From NCBI GenBank assembly GCA_044867925.1, contig JBIOVV010000050.1, positions 1 through 22,692 on the forward strand: a DNA stretch of 22,692 bases. The letters are read 5' to 3'. Origin of the DNA: VRUE01 sp044867925 (GTDB taxonomy: Bacteria > Actinomycetota > Thermoleophilia > Solirubrobacterales > 70-9). The notes beneath the pieces were generated by a model. The model saw only the letters and a list, made by a program, of their open reading frames with translations. It searched no databases and was not told where the DNA came from. Shown piece by piece: positions 7,647-15,627 of this stretch; position 1 is the stretch's first letter, and each line of letters opens with the position of its first letter. Made by a program: the position numbers and the translations under genes.

Positions 7647-7703
7647 GTGCGTTTGGCCAAGGCCTGGCTAAGCGAAACGCCCGTGGCTGCCGATACCTCA
7701 ACG

Positions 7704-10139
7704 ATGCCGGCAATGCCGACACCACCCGCACGCTCCGCGCTTTCGTGGAGTCGCCGTTGCCGCGCGACCTTGGCCGCAGCCTCGGCGCTGCTGACATGTG
7801 CGCTTCTCGTTCCGGTCGCGAACGCCGACGACGTTCGGTATGAGGGCGCCGCCGCCGATGGCAGCGTCGTCATCTTCTCGACCGCCGACCAGCTGGTCAC
7901 CGGCGACACCGACACCAGGCGCGACGTGTTCGAGCGCTCCAAAGACGCCGCCGCGGGAGGCGAATACGTGACCCGGCTGATCTCGCTCGGTCCCAGCGGC
8001 GGCAACCAGGCGTACGACGCGAGCTTCGCGGGGGCCTCCGGCGATGGCACGCGGATCTTCTTCTCGACCAAAGAGTCGCTGGTTCCCGCCGACACGGACC
8101 AGTCGACTGACGTCTACGTACGGAACCTCAGCTCCAACTCGACCAAGCGCGTCTCGCAGGCTGCCGCTTCCTGCGCCGGCACCTGCGGCAACGGCGCCGT
8201 CGACGCCAGCTTCGTCTCGGGAGGAATCGCCGCCGGAGGCGAAAGGGCCTTCTTCGCGACCGTCGAGAAACTCGCCGACGAGGATGACGACACGACCTCC
8301 GACATATACATGCGCGACATCGCCGCGGGCTCCACGACGCTCGTCTCCCAAGGGGCCGCGTCGTGCGCCGGTTCCGGATGCGGCAATGGCGCCAATCCGG
8401 CCTTCTTCAAGCAGGCCTCGGCGAACGGGACCAGGGCTTTCTTCACCAGCGCCGAAGGCCTGGTCGCCGGCGAGGACGACGGCTCGATCGACATCTACGA
8501 GCGGAACCTGGGAACGGGCGCAACCAGTCTCGTCTCCAGCTCCGGCCCCTGCCCCGGCGCGGCCAACTGCAATGCCGTCTACGGCGGAGCCTCGAGCGAT
8601 GGCTCCCGGGTCTTCTTCGAGACCACGGAGCAAATCGCCACCCTCGACACCGACTCCGCGGCCGACGTATACGAATCGGCCGGCGCCGCGGCGATCCTCG
8701 CTTCGACGGGGCCGGATGGGGGCAATGATGACGATTCCAACGTGACCTACGCCGGCAACTCCGCCGATGGCAGCGCGGTCTTCTTCCATACCGACGAGGC
8801 GCTCGACGCGACTGCCGACGGCGACACGGCCCAGGACGTCTACCGACGCGCCGGCAACGTCACGACCCTGATCTCGACCGGTCCGACCGACGATGCACCC
8901 TTCGCCGCCTCGTTCAAGTGGATCTCCCCGAACGACAGCAGCCCGGCGGTCATCTTCACGACGGCGGAGCCGCTGACCGCCGACGACGAGGACCAAAGCC
9001 AGGACATCTACGAGCGCAGCGGAACCACCACGACCCTGCTCTCCGCCGGCGACCCGTCATGCGCTGCCTCCGAATGCGGCAACACGGAGGTCGATGCGGA
9101 CTTCGCCCGCGCCTCCGCCGACGGCTCGCATGTCTTCTTCGTCACCGACGAGGCGCTGGTCGAAGATGACCCGCTGCTGAAGGGCGACACCGACGCGAGC
9201 ACCGACGTCTATCAGCGGTTCGGCGGTGTCACGACCTTGATCTCGACCGGGCCGCTCAACGGCAACGGACCCTTCGACGCACGCCTTCATGGAGCCTCAC
9301 AGGACGGCTCGCTCGCCCTCTTCGTCACCGCAGAGCGACTCACCGCCGAAGATGACTTCGCCAGCGAAGACGACATCTACGCCCGCTCGGCGGCCGGCAC
9401 CCTTCTCGTCTCGATCGGCAACGACCCGGGCCTGGAGCTGGGCCCGGCGCCGCCGTCCCTGGAAGCGACCGATCCGCCGTCGCCCGGGACTTCGACCACG
9501 CCGGCGATCATCGGGCAAGCCGACTTCGGCACCGATATCAAGATCTACACGAGCTCCAACTGCTCCGGCGAACAGGCAAGCGATCCCAGCGGCGACGCCG
9601 CCGGGGGCACCGCCGCCCAGCTCGCCTCGCCCGGCATCGGGGTGGCCGTGGCGGCCGGCTCGACTACGTCCTTCTACGCGACCGCCGAAGCGGAAGGCAT
9701 CGTCTCCGACTGCTCGCCGGCGCTCTCCTACACCCAAGCTCAGGCAGCAGCACCGCCACCTCCCCCGCCGCCACCTCCACCACCCGGCTCGGAAAGCGCC
9801 TCTGGCGACTCGGGCGGTGCCGCTTCGCCGGCTGCGCCGGCGAAGCCGAAGACACATAGCGGCGGAATGGCCTACGTGTCTCCGGAGACGCTGATCACCT
9901 TCGGACCGAGCTTCAAGACACGCAAGCGCGCGGCGGTGTTCCGCTTCGTGGACTCGACCGGTCAACCTGGGACGACCTTCTTCTGCAAGCTCGACCGGCG
10001 CAGGTGGCGTCGCTGCGCGTCGCCGCTGAAGTTGAAGCGCCTGCGTCCTGCCAGGCATGTCTTCAAGGTGAAAGCGATCAACGCGGTCGGCGTCTGGCAG
10101 CCGAAACCGGTGAAGCACAGCTTCAGGGTGGTGCGTTGA
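7704..10139 (+). CDS. Secreted PD40/TolB-like beta-propeller protein with C-terminal Ig-like domain
   Basis: With the ATG at 7704 the product is 811 residues. The frame is open back to 7608, but that start would place the pilA terminator inside the gene; GTG 7683 and ATG 7713 are alternatives, and none has a clear ribosome site. A Sec signal peptide (arginines, then TLAAASALLTCALLVPVANA, cut near residue 41) is followed by nine repeats of about 50-60 residues with the pattern GAS-DGS-VFF-T-E-L, then an Asp-rich turn such as DTDQSTDVY, then TTLIS. This matches PD40/TolB-type propeller blades; the Asp turns may bind Ca2+. A linker with 11 prolines (9753-9785) leads to an Ig-like domain (PETLITFGPS to HSFRVVR) common on cell-surface proteins of Thermoleophilia. 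Its stop codon overlaps the pilW start by 1 nt, suggesting a pilus-linked adhesin or surface partner. Function inferred. Confidence 0.8.
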   Translation: MPAMPTPPARSALSWSRRCRATLAAASALLTCALLVPVANADDVRYEGAAADGSVVIFSTADQLVTGDTDTRRDVFERSKDAAAGGEYVTRLISLGPSGGNQAYDASFAGASGDGTRIFFSTKESLVPADTDQSTDVYVRNLSSNSTKRVSQAAASCAGTCGNGAVDASFVSGGIAAGGERAFFATVEKLADEDDDTTSDIYMRDIAAGSTTLVSQGAASCAGSGCGNGANPAFFKQASANGTRAFFTSAEGLVAGEDDGSIDIYERNLGTGATSLVSSSGPCPGAANCNAVYGGASSDGSRVFFETTEQIATLDTDSAADVYESAGAAAILASTGPDGGNDDDSNVTYAGNSADGSAVFFHTDEALDATADGDTAQDVYRRAGNVTTLISTGPTDDAPFAASFKWISPNDSSPAVIFTTAEPLTADDEDQSQDIYERSGTTTTLLSAGDPSCAASECGNTEVDADFARASADGSHVFFVTDEALVEDDPLLKGDTDASTDVYQRFGGVTTLISTGPLNGNGPFDARLHGASQDGSLALFVTAERLTAEDDFASEDDIYARSAAGTLLVSIGNDPGLELGPAPPSLEATDPPSPGTSTTPAIIGQADFGTDIKIYTSSNCSGEQASDPSGDAAGGTAAQLASPGIGVAVAAGSTTSFYATAEAEGIVSDCSPALSYTQAQAAAPPPPPPPPPPPGSESASGDSGGAASPAAPAKPKTHSGGMAYVSPETLITFGPSFKTRKRAAVFRFVDSTGQPGTTFFCKLDRRRWRRCASPLKLKRLRPARHVFKVKAINAVGVWQPKPVKHSFRVVR

Positions 10140-10714
10140 TGCGCCGGCTGCGGGGGCGGCTCGACGATGGATCGGAGTCCGGCTTCACCTTGATCGAGCT
10201 CTTGGTCGCCTCGGCGATGGGCGTCGTCGTGCTCGGCGCGCTGGGCACGATGGTCGTCAGCACGATGCGATCTCAGCCCGAGGTGAGCAAGCGATCCCAG
10301 AACATCTCGACGGCCCGCTGGGTGCTGGAGCGGATGACGCGGGAGATCCGCAACGGCTTCGCGGTCGACGAAGCGACCCCCAGCAGCACGTCCTTCCGCA
10401 CCTTGCTGCGCCGCACCACCTGTGGCGCCGGCGGCACGCCCTCCAGCACCGCACCGTCGATCGAATGCCAGGTGACCTACACCTGCACGACCACGTCCTG
10501 CTCGCGCGTCGAGGCGCCGCCGGGTGCCGGAGGCGGCGCCGAAACGACGATCTTCAGCGGCATCGACGACTCCAACGTCTTCACCTACTCGCCGCCGGAC
10601 AGCGAGGACCCGACCTTCATCGGGATCACGCTGCACATCCCCAACCCAAGCGGACCGGCCGATCTGACGATCTCCGATGGCGCGAGCCTTCGCAACGCGA
10701 CGCTGGGCGGTTGA
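10139..10714 (+). CDS. PilW-like minor prepilin
   Basis: The 191-residue product begins MRRLRGRLDDGSESG, then FTLIELLVASAMGVVVLGAL: a class III leader cut after G15, with Glu5 at E20. The frame is open upstream to 10004, but the ATG at 10139 is preferred because it gives the normal 15-residue leader and its A is the last base of the preceding TGA. After the N-helix comes a conserved minor-pilin pattern (SKRSQNISTARWVLERMTREIRNG), typical of PilW/GspJ-type subunits. The C-terminal beta part contains four cysteines between about residues 95 and 125. It is followed 2 nt after its stop codon by the PilV-like gene. Such subunits usually prime pilus assembly at the tip. Confidence 0.85.
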   Translation: MRRLRGRLDDGSESGFTLIELLVASAMGVVVLGALGTMVVSTMRSQPEVSKRSQNISTARWVLERMTREIRNGFAVDEATPSSTSFRTLLRRTTCGAGGTPSSTAPSIECQVTYTCTTTSCSRVEAPPGAGGGAETTIFSGIDDSNVFTYSPPDSEDPTFIGITLHIPNPSGPADLTISDGASLRNATLGG

Positions 10715-10716
10715 CG

Positions 10717-12141
10717 GTGCGCGGCGCACGAGAGCGCGAGGGCGGCTTCACGATCGTCGAGGTGCTGGTAGCGACGCTGGTGCTGACGATGGGTGCGCTG
10801 GCGACCTTCGGACTGCTCAGCTCGGCGACGAAAAACACCCAGCGGGCCAAGGCGACCCAGGTCGCCCTGGATCAGGGTCAACAGGCACTGGAGGCGCTGC
10901 GGGGCCTGACCTATGAAGAAGTGGCTCTGACCGCGACGCCACCGCACTCGACCAGCCCGCTCAACCCCAACTACCGGGTGAATGCGGGTGCCGCCACCTT
11001 CGCGCTCACCCGCGAACCGCCGGCCGACTATCGCAAGCTGGTCGCCGAAGGGGGCAGCATCTACGGCAAAACCGGGGAAGAAGGCGTGATCACCGGCGCC
11101 GCGGTCGATCCCGGACCGGTCCACTTCGTCAGCGGCGACGTCAGCGGCGACATCTACAGCTACGTGGTCTGGGAGAACGACGAAGTCTGCGGAAGCGACT
11201 GCCCGGGCGAACAGGACTACAAGCAGGTGATCGTCGCTGTGAAGCTGGACACGCCGGGCAACCAGGCGGGTGAGCGGGGATACGTCGAGCTCAAGTCCGA
11301 TTTCGCCGACCCCACCGACAGCTCGGCCAACGACCCGATCCCCAACGCAGATGGCGATGTGGTCACCGCCCAGCAGTTCTTCCTCTCCGATACGCCGTGT
11401 GCCGCCAGTGGCACGACCGAACGCCAGGACATCACCGGCGACCATCTCCTGCACAACACCCTCGGCACCTGTGGCGACGGGCCGAAGACGGGCAACGAGG
11501 AACCCGGCGCGCCCGATGCGCTGCTGCTCGGCGCCCCGCCCGACCCCGCCCCGGCCGATCTCAACGTCCCGGCGCTCTACGACTACTCCGACGACACCTA
11601 CCTGGAGCCGACCCCGGACACCGACCGCGGCCTCCAGATCCGCCTCGACGACACTCCCGGATGCAAGTACGTGCCGGCCGGGAAAACGAATCCCGAGGCG
11701 CAGATCCACCGCTGGGTCACCGACCCTCTCGACGCCGACTTCATCCTGACCGAGACGGTGACCCTCGAGTTCTACACGCGGACCCTCAACGACGAACCCC
11801 ATACCGGTGAGCTCTGCGTCTTCCTCTTCAACCGCCACGACGAATCGCCGACGGTCGCCAAAGACTCGCTGCTGGTCAACACGGTCGGCAGCGTCCCCTA
11901 CTGGACCTTCACGCCGAAAGGGAGCGAACTCTGGCCGGCCGGGGCATGGGAGCGAATCCGCCTGGAAATGACCTTCAACGGCGCCCCGTATACGATCCCG
12001 GCAGGCGACCGACTCGGCGTGGCGCTAGGCGTCGAGCGGAGCATCACCTCGCCCGCCGACGCGATCCCGATCATGTACGACCACCCGAGATACCAGACCC
12101 GGCTCGAGGTCGACACGAGCACCCCGATCGACGGGGGCTAG
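10717..12141 (+). CDS. PilV-like prepilin fused to a large C-terminal beta-sandwich
   Basis: With a GTG start at 10717 the product is 474 residues. The leader is short (VRGAREREGG), then FTIVEVLVATLVLTMGALATFG follows, with Glu5 at E15; a TTG at 10711 is the other possible start. The first 100 residues look like PilV/GspI (RAKATQVALDQGQQALEALRGLTYEEV). The rest is far longer than a normal PilV (150-200 residues). A middle domain (about 100-210) ends near DVVTAQQFFL. A C-terminal region (about 300-470, ADFILTETVTLEFYTRT to YDHPRYQTRLEV) has the strand pattern of a jelly-roll or galactose-binding-like sandwich. The gene ends 3 nt before pilD. A tip adhesin role is inferred from the architecture; the sandwich is not assigned to a named family. 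Confidence 0.8.
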   Translation: MRGAREREGGFTIVEVLVATLVLTMGALATFGLLSSATKNTQRAKATQVALDQGQQALEALRGLTYEEVALTATPPHSTSPLNPNYRVNAGAATFALTREPPADYRKLVAEGGSIYGKTGEEGVITGAAVDPGPVHFVSGDVSGDIYSYVVWENDEVCGSDCPGEQDYKQVIVAVKLDTPGNQAGERGYVELKSDFADPTDSSANDPIPNADGDVVTAQQFFLSDTPCAASGTTERQDITGDHLLHNTLGTCGDGPKTGNEEPGAPDALLLGAPPDPAPADLNVPALYDYSDDTYLEPTPDTDRGLQIRLDDTPGCKYVPAGKTNPEAQIHRWVTDPLDADFILTETVTLEFYTRTLNDEPHTGELCVFLFNRHDESPTVAKDSLLVNTVGSVPYWTFTPKGSELWPAGAWERIRLEMTFNGAPYTIPAGDRLGVALGVERSITSPADAIPIMYDHPRYQTRLEVDTSTPIDGG

Positions 12142-12144
12142 GGG

Positions 12145-12900
12145 ATGGCCGCCGCGGCCGCGCTCGCCTTTCTCGGAGGGCTTGTCGCCGGCAGCTTCAT
12201 CAGCGTCGTCGCGCACCGCGTGCCGCGCGGCGAATCGATCGTCGGGCCGCGGTCGCGCTGTCCCGGTTGCGGCGCACAGATCGCCGCCTACGACAACGTG
12301 CCGGTGCTTTCCTGGCTGCTGCTGCGCGGCAGGGCGCGGTGCTGCGGCGCGCGGATCTCGCCTCGCTATCCACTGGTCGAGCTGGGCCTCGCCACGCTCT
12401 ATGCCGTCACGGTCCTCGTCCTCTGGGAGGAGCCGACCGAGGTCGCTCTGGGCCTCGTCTTCGTCACCGTGTTGGCGGCGGTCACCCTGACCGACCTCGA
12501 GCAGCGACTGATTCCCAACAAGATCCTCCTGGTCGGCGCGGTGGCGGGCATCGCGATCGTCGCCGCGGGCGAGCCCGGCGACCTGCCCGAGCGGGTCGCC
12601 GCCGCCGTCGCCGCTGGTGGCCTGCTCTTCCTCGCCGCCCTCGCCTATCCGCGCGGCATGGGACTCGGGGACGTGAAGCTGGCGGCGACGATGGGAGTCT
12701 TTCTCGGGCGCAACGTCGCGCCGGCGCTCTTCGTCGCGCTGCTCGCCGGCTCGCTGGTGGGGCTGGCGATGATCGCCCGGGACGGTGCGAGCGCGCGCAA
12801 GCAGGCGATCCCCTTCGGTCCGTTCCTGGCGCTCGGTGGCGTCGTCGGCCTGCTCGCCGGCAACGAGCTGATCGACTGGTATCTGGACACGCTCGCCTGA
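12145..12900 (+). CDS. pilD: Prepilin peptidase / N-methyltransferase PilD
   Basis: The 251-residue polytopic membrane protease cuts class III leaders and methylates the new N-terminus of PilA and the minor pilins around it. The two catalytic aspartates are visible: D117 in LTDLEQRLIPN and D176 in the GLGDVKLA motif. The N-terminal domain has the conserved FISVVAHRVPRG and ISPRYPLVE. Of the usual two CxxC pairs, the first is intact (C39, C42 in CPGC), but the second reads ARCCGAR, so its first cysteine is replaced and two cysteines are adjacent (C66, C67); zinc binding may be altered. About seven further hydrophobic segments fit the family. The ATG follows the PilV-like stop codon closely, so co-expression with the prepilins is likely. 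Confidence 0.95.
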   Translation: MAAAAALAFLGGLVAGSFISVVAHRVPRGESIVGPRSRCPGCGAQIAAYDNVPVLSWLLLRGRARCCGARISPRYPLVELGLATLYAVTVLVLWEEPTEVALGLVFVTVLAAVTLTDLEQRLIPNKILLVGAVAGIAIVAAGEPGDLPERVAAAVAAGGLLFLAALAYPRGMGLGDVKLAATMGVFLGRNVAPALFVALLAGSLVGLAMIARDGASARKQAIPFGPFLALGGVVGLLAGNELIDWYLDTLA

Positions 12901-12914
12901 CTGGACATTTCTTC

Positions 12915-12928
12915 TACTACTGAGTAGT
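12915..12928 (+). promoter_or_regulatory. Palindrome between pilD and pilM
   Basis: ACTACT-G-AGTAGT is a perfect inverted repeat (12916-12921 and 12923-12928) in the short pilD-pilM gap. The TACT/AGTA half-sites resemble operators of some HxlR-family regulators, and an HxlR gene lies 3.6 kb downstream. It could equally be a chance mRNA hairpin. Confidence 0.3.
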
Positions 12929-12936
12929 TGCACGGC

Positions 12937-12956
12937 AAAAGGTCTGCGGCCTTTTT
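12937..12956 (+). terminator. Intrinsic terminator after pilD
   Basis: AAAAGGTC pairs with GGCCTTTT (one G-T pair) around a TGC loop and is followed by a further T, giving the classical stem plus T-run. It separates pilD from the pilM-N-O set and implies a separate promoter or partial read-through for the latter. Confidence 0.75.
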
Positions 12957-12964
12957 GTCGATGC

Positions 12965-12968
12965 AGGG
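12965..12968 (+). promoter_or_regulatory. Ribosome binding site deciding the pilM start
   Basis: AGGG (part of AGGGTGGG) sits 5 nt before the ATG at 12974, while the GTG at 12968 has no ribosome site at the right distance. This favours the ATG as the pilM start. Confidence 0.5.
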
Positions 12969-12973
12969 TGGGC

Positions 12974-14086
12974 ATGCTGCGACTGACCAGGCAGAAGAAG
13001 AGCGACAACGTGGTCGGCCTCGACATCGAGGCCGGCAGCGTTGCCGCTGCCGAAATTCGGCGCAACGGCTCTGTCGAAGTTGCCGCCGCGGGCGCTCTCA
13101 CCCTGCCGGCGGGCGCCTTCCACGAGGGCGAGGTGACCGATCCCGACGGCGTCGCCGAGGCGCTGAAGGCACTCTTCGCCGAGCACAAGCTCTCCAAGAG
13201 GGTGCGCATCGGGGTCGGCAACCAGCGCGTCGTGGTCCGCACCCTGCGCCTGCCCGCGATCGAGGATCCCAAGGAGCTCGAGGCGGCGGTCCGCTTCCAG
13301 GCCCAGGAGCACATACCGATGCCGCTCGACCAGGCCGTGCTCGAGCACCAGGTCGTCGGCGGTGTCCCCGCCGAGGAAGGGGCGACCCCCCAGGTCGACG
13401 TGATCGTCGTCGCCGCCCGGCGGGACATGGTCGCCTCCATCATCGAGCCGGTGCGCCGGGCCGGACTCGACCCGGCGGGACTCGACCTCTCGGCGTTCGC
13501 CATGATCCGCGCCCTGGCCGGTGTGGGTGCTCCGGCGAGCGTCGTCGGCAGCGGGGACCAGGCCGACACGGAGGTGATGCCGCCGCAGCCGACCGAGGCG
13601 GTCCTCTACTGCAACGTGGGCGACGTGATGAACCTTGCCGTGGCGCGCGGTCGCGCCTGTCTCTTCACCCGCGTTTCGATGATCGGGCTGGAGGGGGTCG
13701 CCGATCGTCTTGCCAGCGCCACCGGCCTCAGCACCGAGCACGCGTCGCAATGGCTCACCCACGTCGGACTCGAGAGCCCTGTCGAGGAGACCGAGGGCGA
13801 TCCGGAGACCGTCGCCGCGACTCGTCGGACGCTCGAGGAGGGGGTCATCGGCCTGGTCGATGAGCTGCGCCTCTCGCTGGACTACTACGCAGCCCAGGAG
13901 GGAGCGATGGGGGTGGGGCGGATCGTCATCTGCGGGCCCGGCAGCGCCATCCCCGGCCTCGCCACCCGCATGGAGGAGGGGCTCGCCCTGCCGATCTCCC
14001 CGGCCCGTCCGCCCGCTCTCGCCGCATACGAGGAGCGCATGGCGGCGCGGCTCACGCTTCCCTACGGCCTCGCTCTGGAGCACTAG
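12974..14086 (+). CDS. pilM: Type IV pilus assembly protein PilM
   Basis: The 370-residue actin-like ATPase sits on the cytoplasmic side and binds the N-terminus of PilN to link the motor with the alignment complex. The first nucleotide-binding segment is VVGLDIEAGSVAAAEIRRNG, as in PilM of other species. The conserved stretch RVRIGVGNQRVVVRTLRLP, then LEAAVRFQAQEHIPMPLDQ, is diagnostic. The second phosphate and adenosine motifs follow near the C-terminus (VICGPGSAIPGLATRMEEGL). The insert around 13540-13600 is slightly variable. The ATG is chosen because of the AGGG at 12965-12968. pilN starts directly after the TAG with no gap, so pilM-N-O are clearly co-translated. Confidence 0.94.
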   Translation: MLRLTRQKKSDNVVGLDIEAGSVAAAEIRRNGSVEVAAAGALTLPAGAFHEGEVTDPDGVAEALKALFAEHKLSKRVRIGVGNQRVVVRTLRLPAIEDPKELEAAVRFQAQEHIPMPLDQAVLEHQVVGGVPAEEGATPQVDVIVVAARRDMVASIIEPVRRAGLDPAGLDLSAFAMIRALAGVGAPASVVGSGDQADTEVMPPQPTEAVLYCNVGDVMNLAVARGRACLFTRVSMIGLEGVADRLASATGLSTEHASQWLTHVGLESPVEETEGDPETVAATRRTLEEGVIGLVDELRLSLDYYAAQEGAMGVGRIVICGPGSAIPGLATRMEEGLALPISPARPPALAAYEERMAARLTLPYGLALEH

Positions 14087-14857
14087 ATGCGTCCCGTCAA
14101 CCTGATCCCCGCAGAGGAGCGCCGCGGCGAGCACGCGCCGCTGCGCAGCGGCCCACTCGCCTACATAGTGCTCGGCGTGCTCGTCGCCGTGCTCGTCGGT
14201 GTGACGGCGCTCGTCTTGACGAGCAATCAGATCGCCGATCGCAAGAGCGAGGTCGCCGCACTGGAAGCGGAAGACGCGGCGGCGAAGGCGAAGGCCGAAA
14301 GGCTCGTCGCCTTCACCCAGTTTCGCGCCCTGCGCGAACAGCGGCTGGTGACGATCAGCAGCCTCGCCGACAGCCGCTTCGACTGGGAGCGCGTGATACG
14401 CGAACTCTCGCTGATCCTCCCCGATGACGTCTGGCTCGTCGGCCTGACCGCGACGGCTTCCCCCGAAGCGAGCATCGGCGGTGAGTCGGGTGGCGGCGGA
14501 AGCAGCTCTGGCCTGCGCGCCTCCGCGCCGGGGCCGGCGCTGGAGCTGAGCGGCTGCGCCGCCGGCCAGGAGTCGGTGGCGGGATTCGTTACGGCGCTGA
14601 AGGACATCGACGGCGTCACCCGGGTCGGGGTCAAGTCCTCCGAACTGTCCGAACTCAAAAGCGGCGCCGGCTCGACCGGGGGGTCGGCGGGCGGCGACGA
14701 CTGCCGCACCCGCGAGTTCATCGCCAGGTTCGAGATCGTGGTGGCCTTCGACGCGGCCCCGGTCCCCCTGACCGCCGATGGCGAAGCGGCGGCCGTATCG
14801 GCTGCCGAACAGGCTGAAACGACGGAGACGTCCACAGAAGGCGCGGAGGGCGGCTGA
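14087..14857 (+). CDS. pilN: Type IV pilus alignment protein PilN
   Basis: The 256-residue bitopic membrane protein has the short cytoplasmic motif VNLIP at residues 4-8, the part that docks into PilM in characterised systems. One membrane helix (about 23-45) is followed by a coiled coil (48-80) and an outer ferredoxin-like domain with the PilN signature RFDWERVIRELSLILPDDVWL. The domain is interrupted by a Gly/Ser-rich stretch (GGESGGGGSSSG) and carries an extra loop with two cysteines (in SGCAAG and DDCRTR). The C-terminal 25 residues are Ala/Glu/Thr-rich. pilO begins 3 nt after the stop codon. It forms the periplasm-like scaffold with PilO and probably with the protein at 15624. Confidence 0.92.
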   Translation: MRPVNLIPAEERRGEHAPLRSGPLAYIVLGVLVAVLVGVTALVLTSNQIADRKSEVAALEAEDAAAKAKAERLVAFTQFRALREQRLVTISSLADSRFDWERVIRELSLILPDDVWLVGLTATASPEASIGGESGGGGSSSGLRASAPGPALELSGCAAGQESVAGFVTALKDIDGVTRVGVKSSELSELKSGAGSTGGSAGGDDCRTREFIARFEIVVAFDAAPVPLTADGEAAAVSAAEQAETTETSTEGAEGG

Positions 14858-14859
14858 GG

Positions 14860-15627
14860 ATGAAGGCGATCTCGTCGAACCGGCTGATCGTGGCGATGCT
14901 CGCCGTCGCCGCGCTTGCCATCGCGTTTTGGATGTTGGCCCTGGCGCCGAAGCGCGAGGAAGCCAAGGAACTGGGTGCGCAGGTCGAAGAGCTGAAGGGC
15001 TCGCTGGCGCAGCACCAGGCGGAAGTGGCGGAGGCGGAAGAGGCCCGCGACGAATACGCGGTCAACTACCAGGAGCTCGTCGTGCTCGGCAAGGCCGTGC
15101 CAGGTGATGACGACACCGCTTCCCTGCTCGTGCAGCTGAACCGGATCGCACATCGGTCCGGCGTGAGGTTCAGCGACTTCAACCTGGCTTCCGAAGGCGG
15201 CGAGGCGCCCGAACCGGCGCCGGCTCCCACGGAAAGCTCGAGCGGCACGCCGACGAGTCGCGTATCGCCGACCGAGGTGGCGGCGTCGACCCTGCCGCTC
15301 GGTGCGACGGTCGGTCCTGCCGGTCTTGCCGTGATGCCCTACACGCTCAGCTTCAGTGGCGACTTCTTCGAGGTGGCCGACTTCATCAAAGGCCTCGACT
15401 CGCTGGTCAAGACCGAAAACGAAAAGGTCGCGGTCAGCGGCCGCCTCCTGACGATCGGTGGCTTCGCGCTGACCGCCGACTCGAATCGGGGCTTCCCCCA
15501 CCTGGAAGCGACTTTCGGAGTGACCACCTACCTGACGCCGCCCGACCAAGGGGTCACCGCCGGGGCGACGCCCGCCGGGCCGGCCTCGGCCACCCAGGTT
15601 TCGACCACGATCGGAGGCTCGCCATGA
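14860..15627 (+). CDS. pilO: Type IV pilus alignment protein PilO
   Basis: The 255-residue bitopic protein has a short N-terminus, one membrane helix (about 8-29, LIVAMLAVAALAIAFWMLAL), a coiled coil (30-70, rich in Glu/Ala) and the PilO core. The core has YQELVVLGKAVPGDDDTASL, then LLVQLNRIAHRSGVRFSDF, and later YTLSFSGDFFEVADFIKGLD, which matches the second half of the family domain. A Pro/Ser-rich insert lies at about residues 113-145. It pairs with PilN. The next gene overlaps its end by 4 nt (ATGA), which implies translational coupling. Confidence 0.92.
   Translation: MKAISSNRLIVAMLAVAALAIAFWMLALAPKREEAKELGAQVEELKGSLAQHQAEVAEAEEARDEYAVNYQELVVLGKAVPGDDDTASLLVQLNRIAHRSGVRFSDFNLASEGGEAPEPAPAPTESSSGTPTSRVSPTEVAASTLPLGATVGPAGLAVMPYTLSFSGDFFEVADFIKGLDSLVKTENEKVAVSGRLLTIGGFALTADSNRGFPHLEATFGVTTYLTPPDQGVTAGATPAGPASATQVSTTIGGSP

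Noticed and set aside
7608..7703. Upstream ATG extension of the propeller gene
   Set aside because: It would place the 12-bp terminator stem inside the coding region and put 32 residues before the signal peptide.
10004..10138. Upstream extension of the PilW-like gene
   Set aside because: It overlaps the end of the propeller gene by 136 nt and would give a 60-residue leader; the ATG at 10139 gives a normal one.
10465..10716. Upstream ATG extension of the PilV-like gene
   Set aside because: It runs through the PilW-like gene in another frame and lacks a prepilin leader; GTG 10717 gives the proper class III signal.
12025..13569. 514-codon open frame on the - strand
   Set aside because: It lies opposite pilD and pilM, which have clear domains and catalytic motifs, and shows only low-complexity Arg/Ala/Asp sequence.
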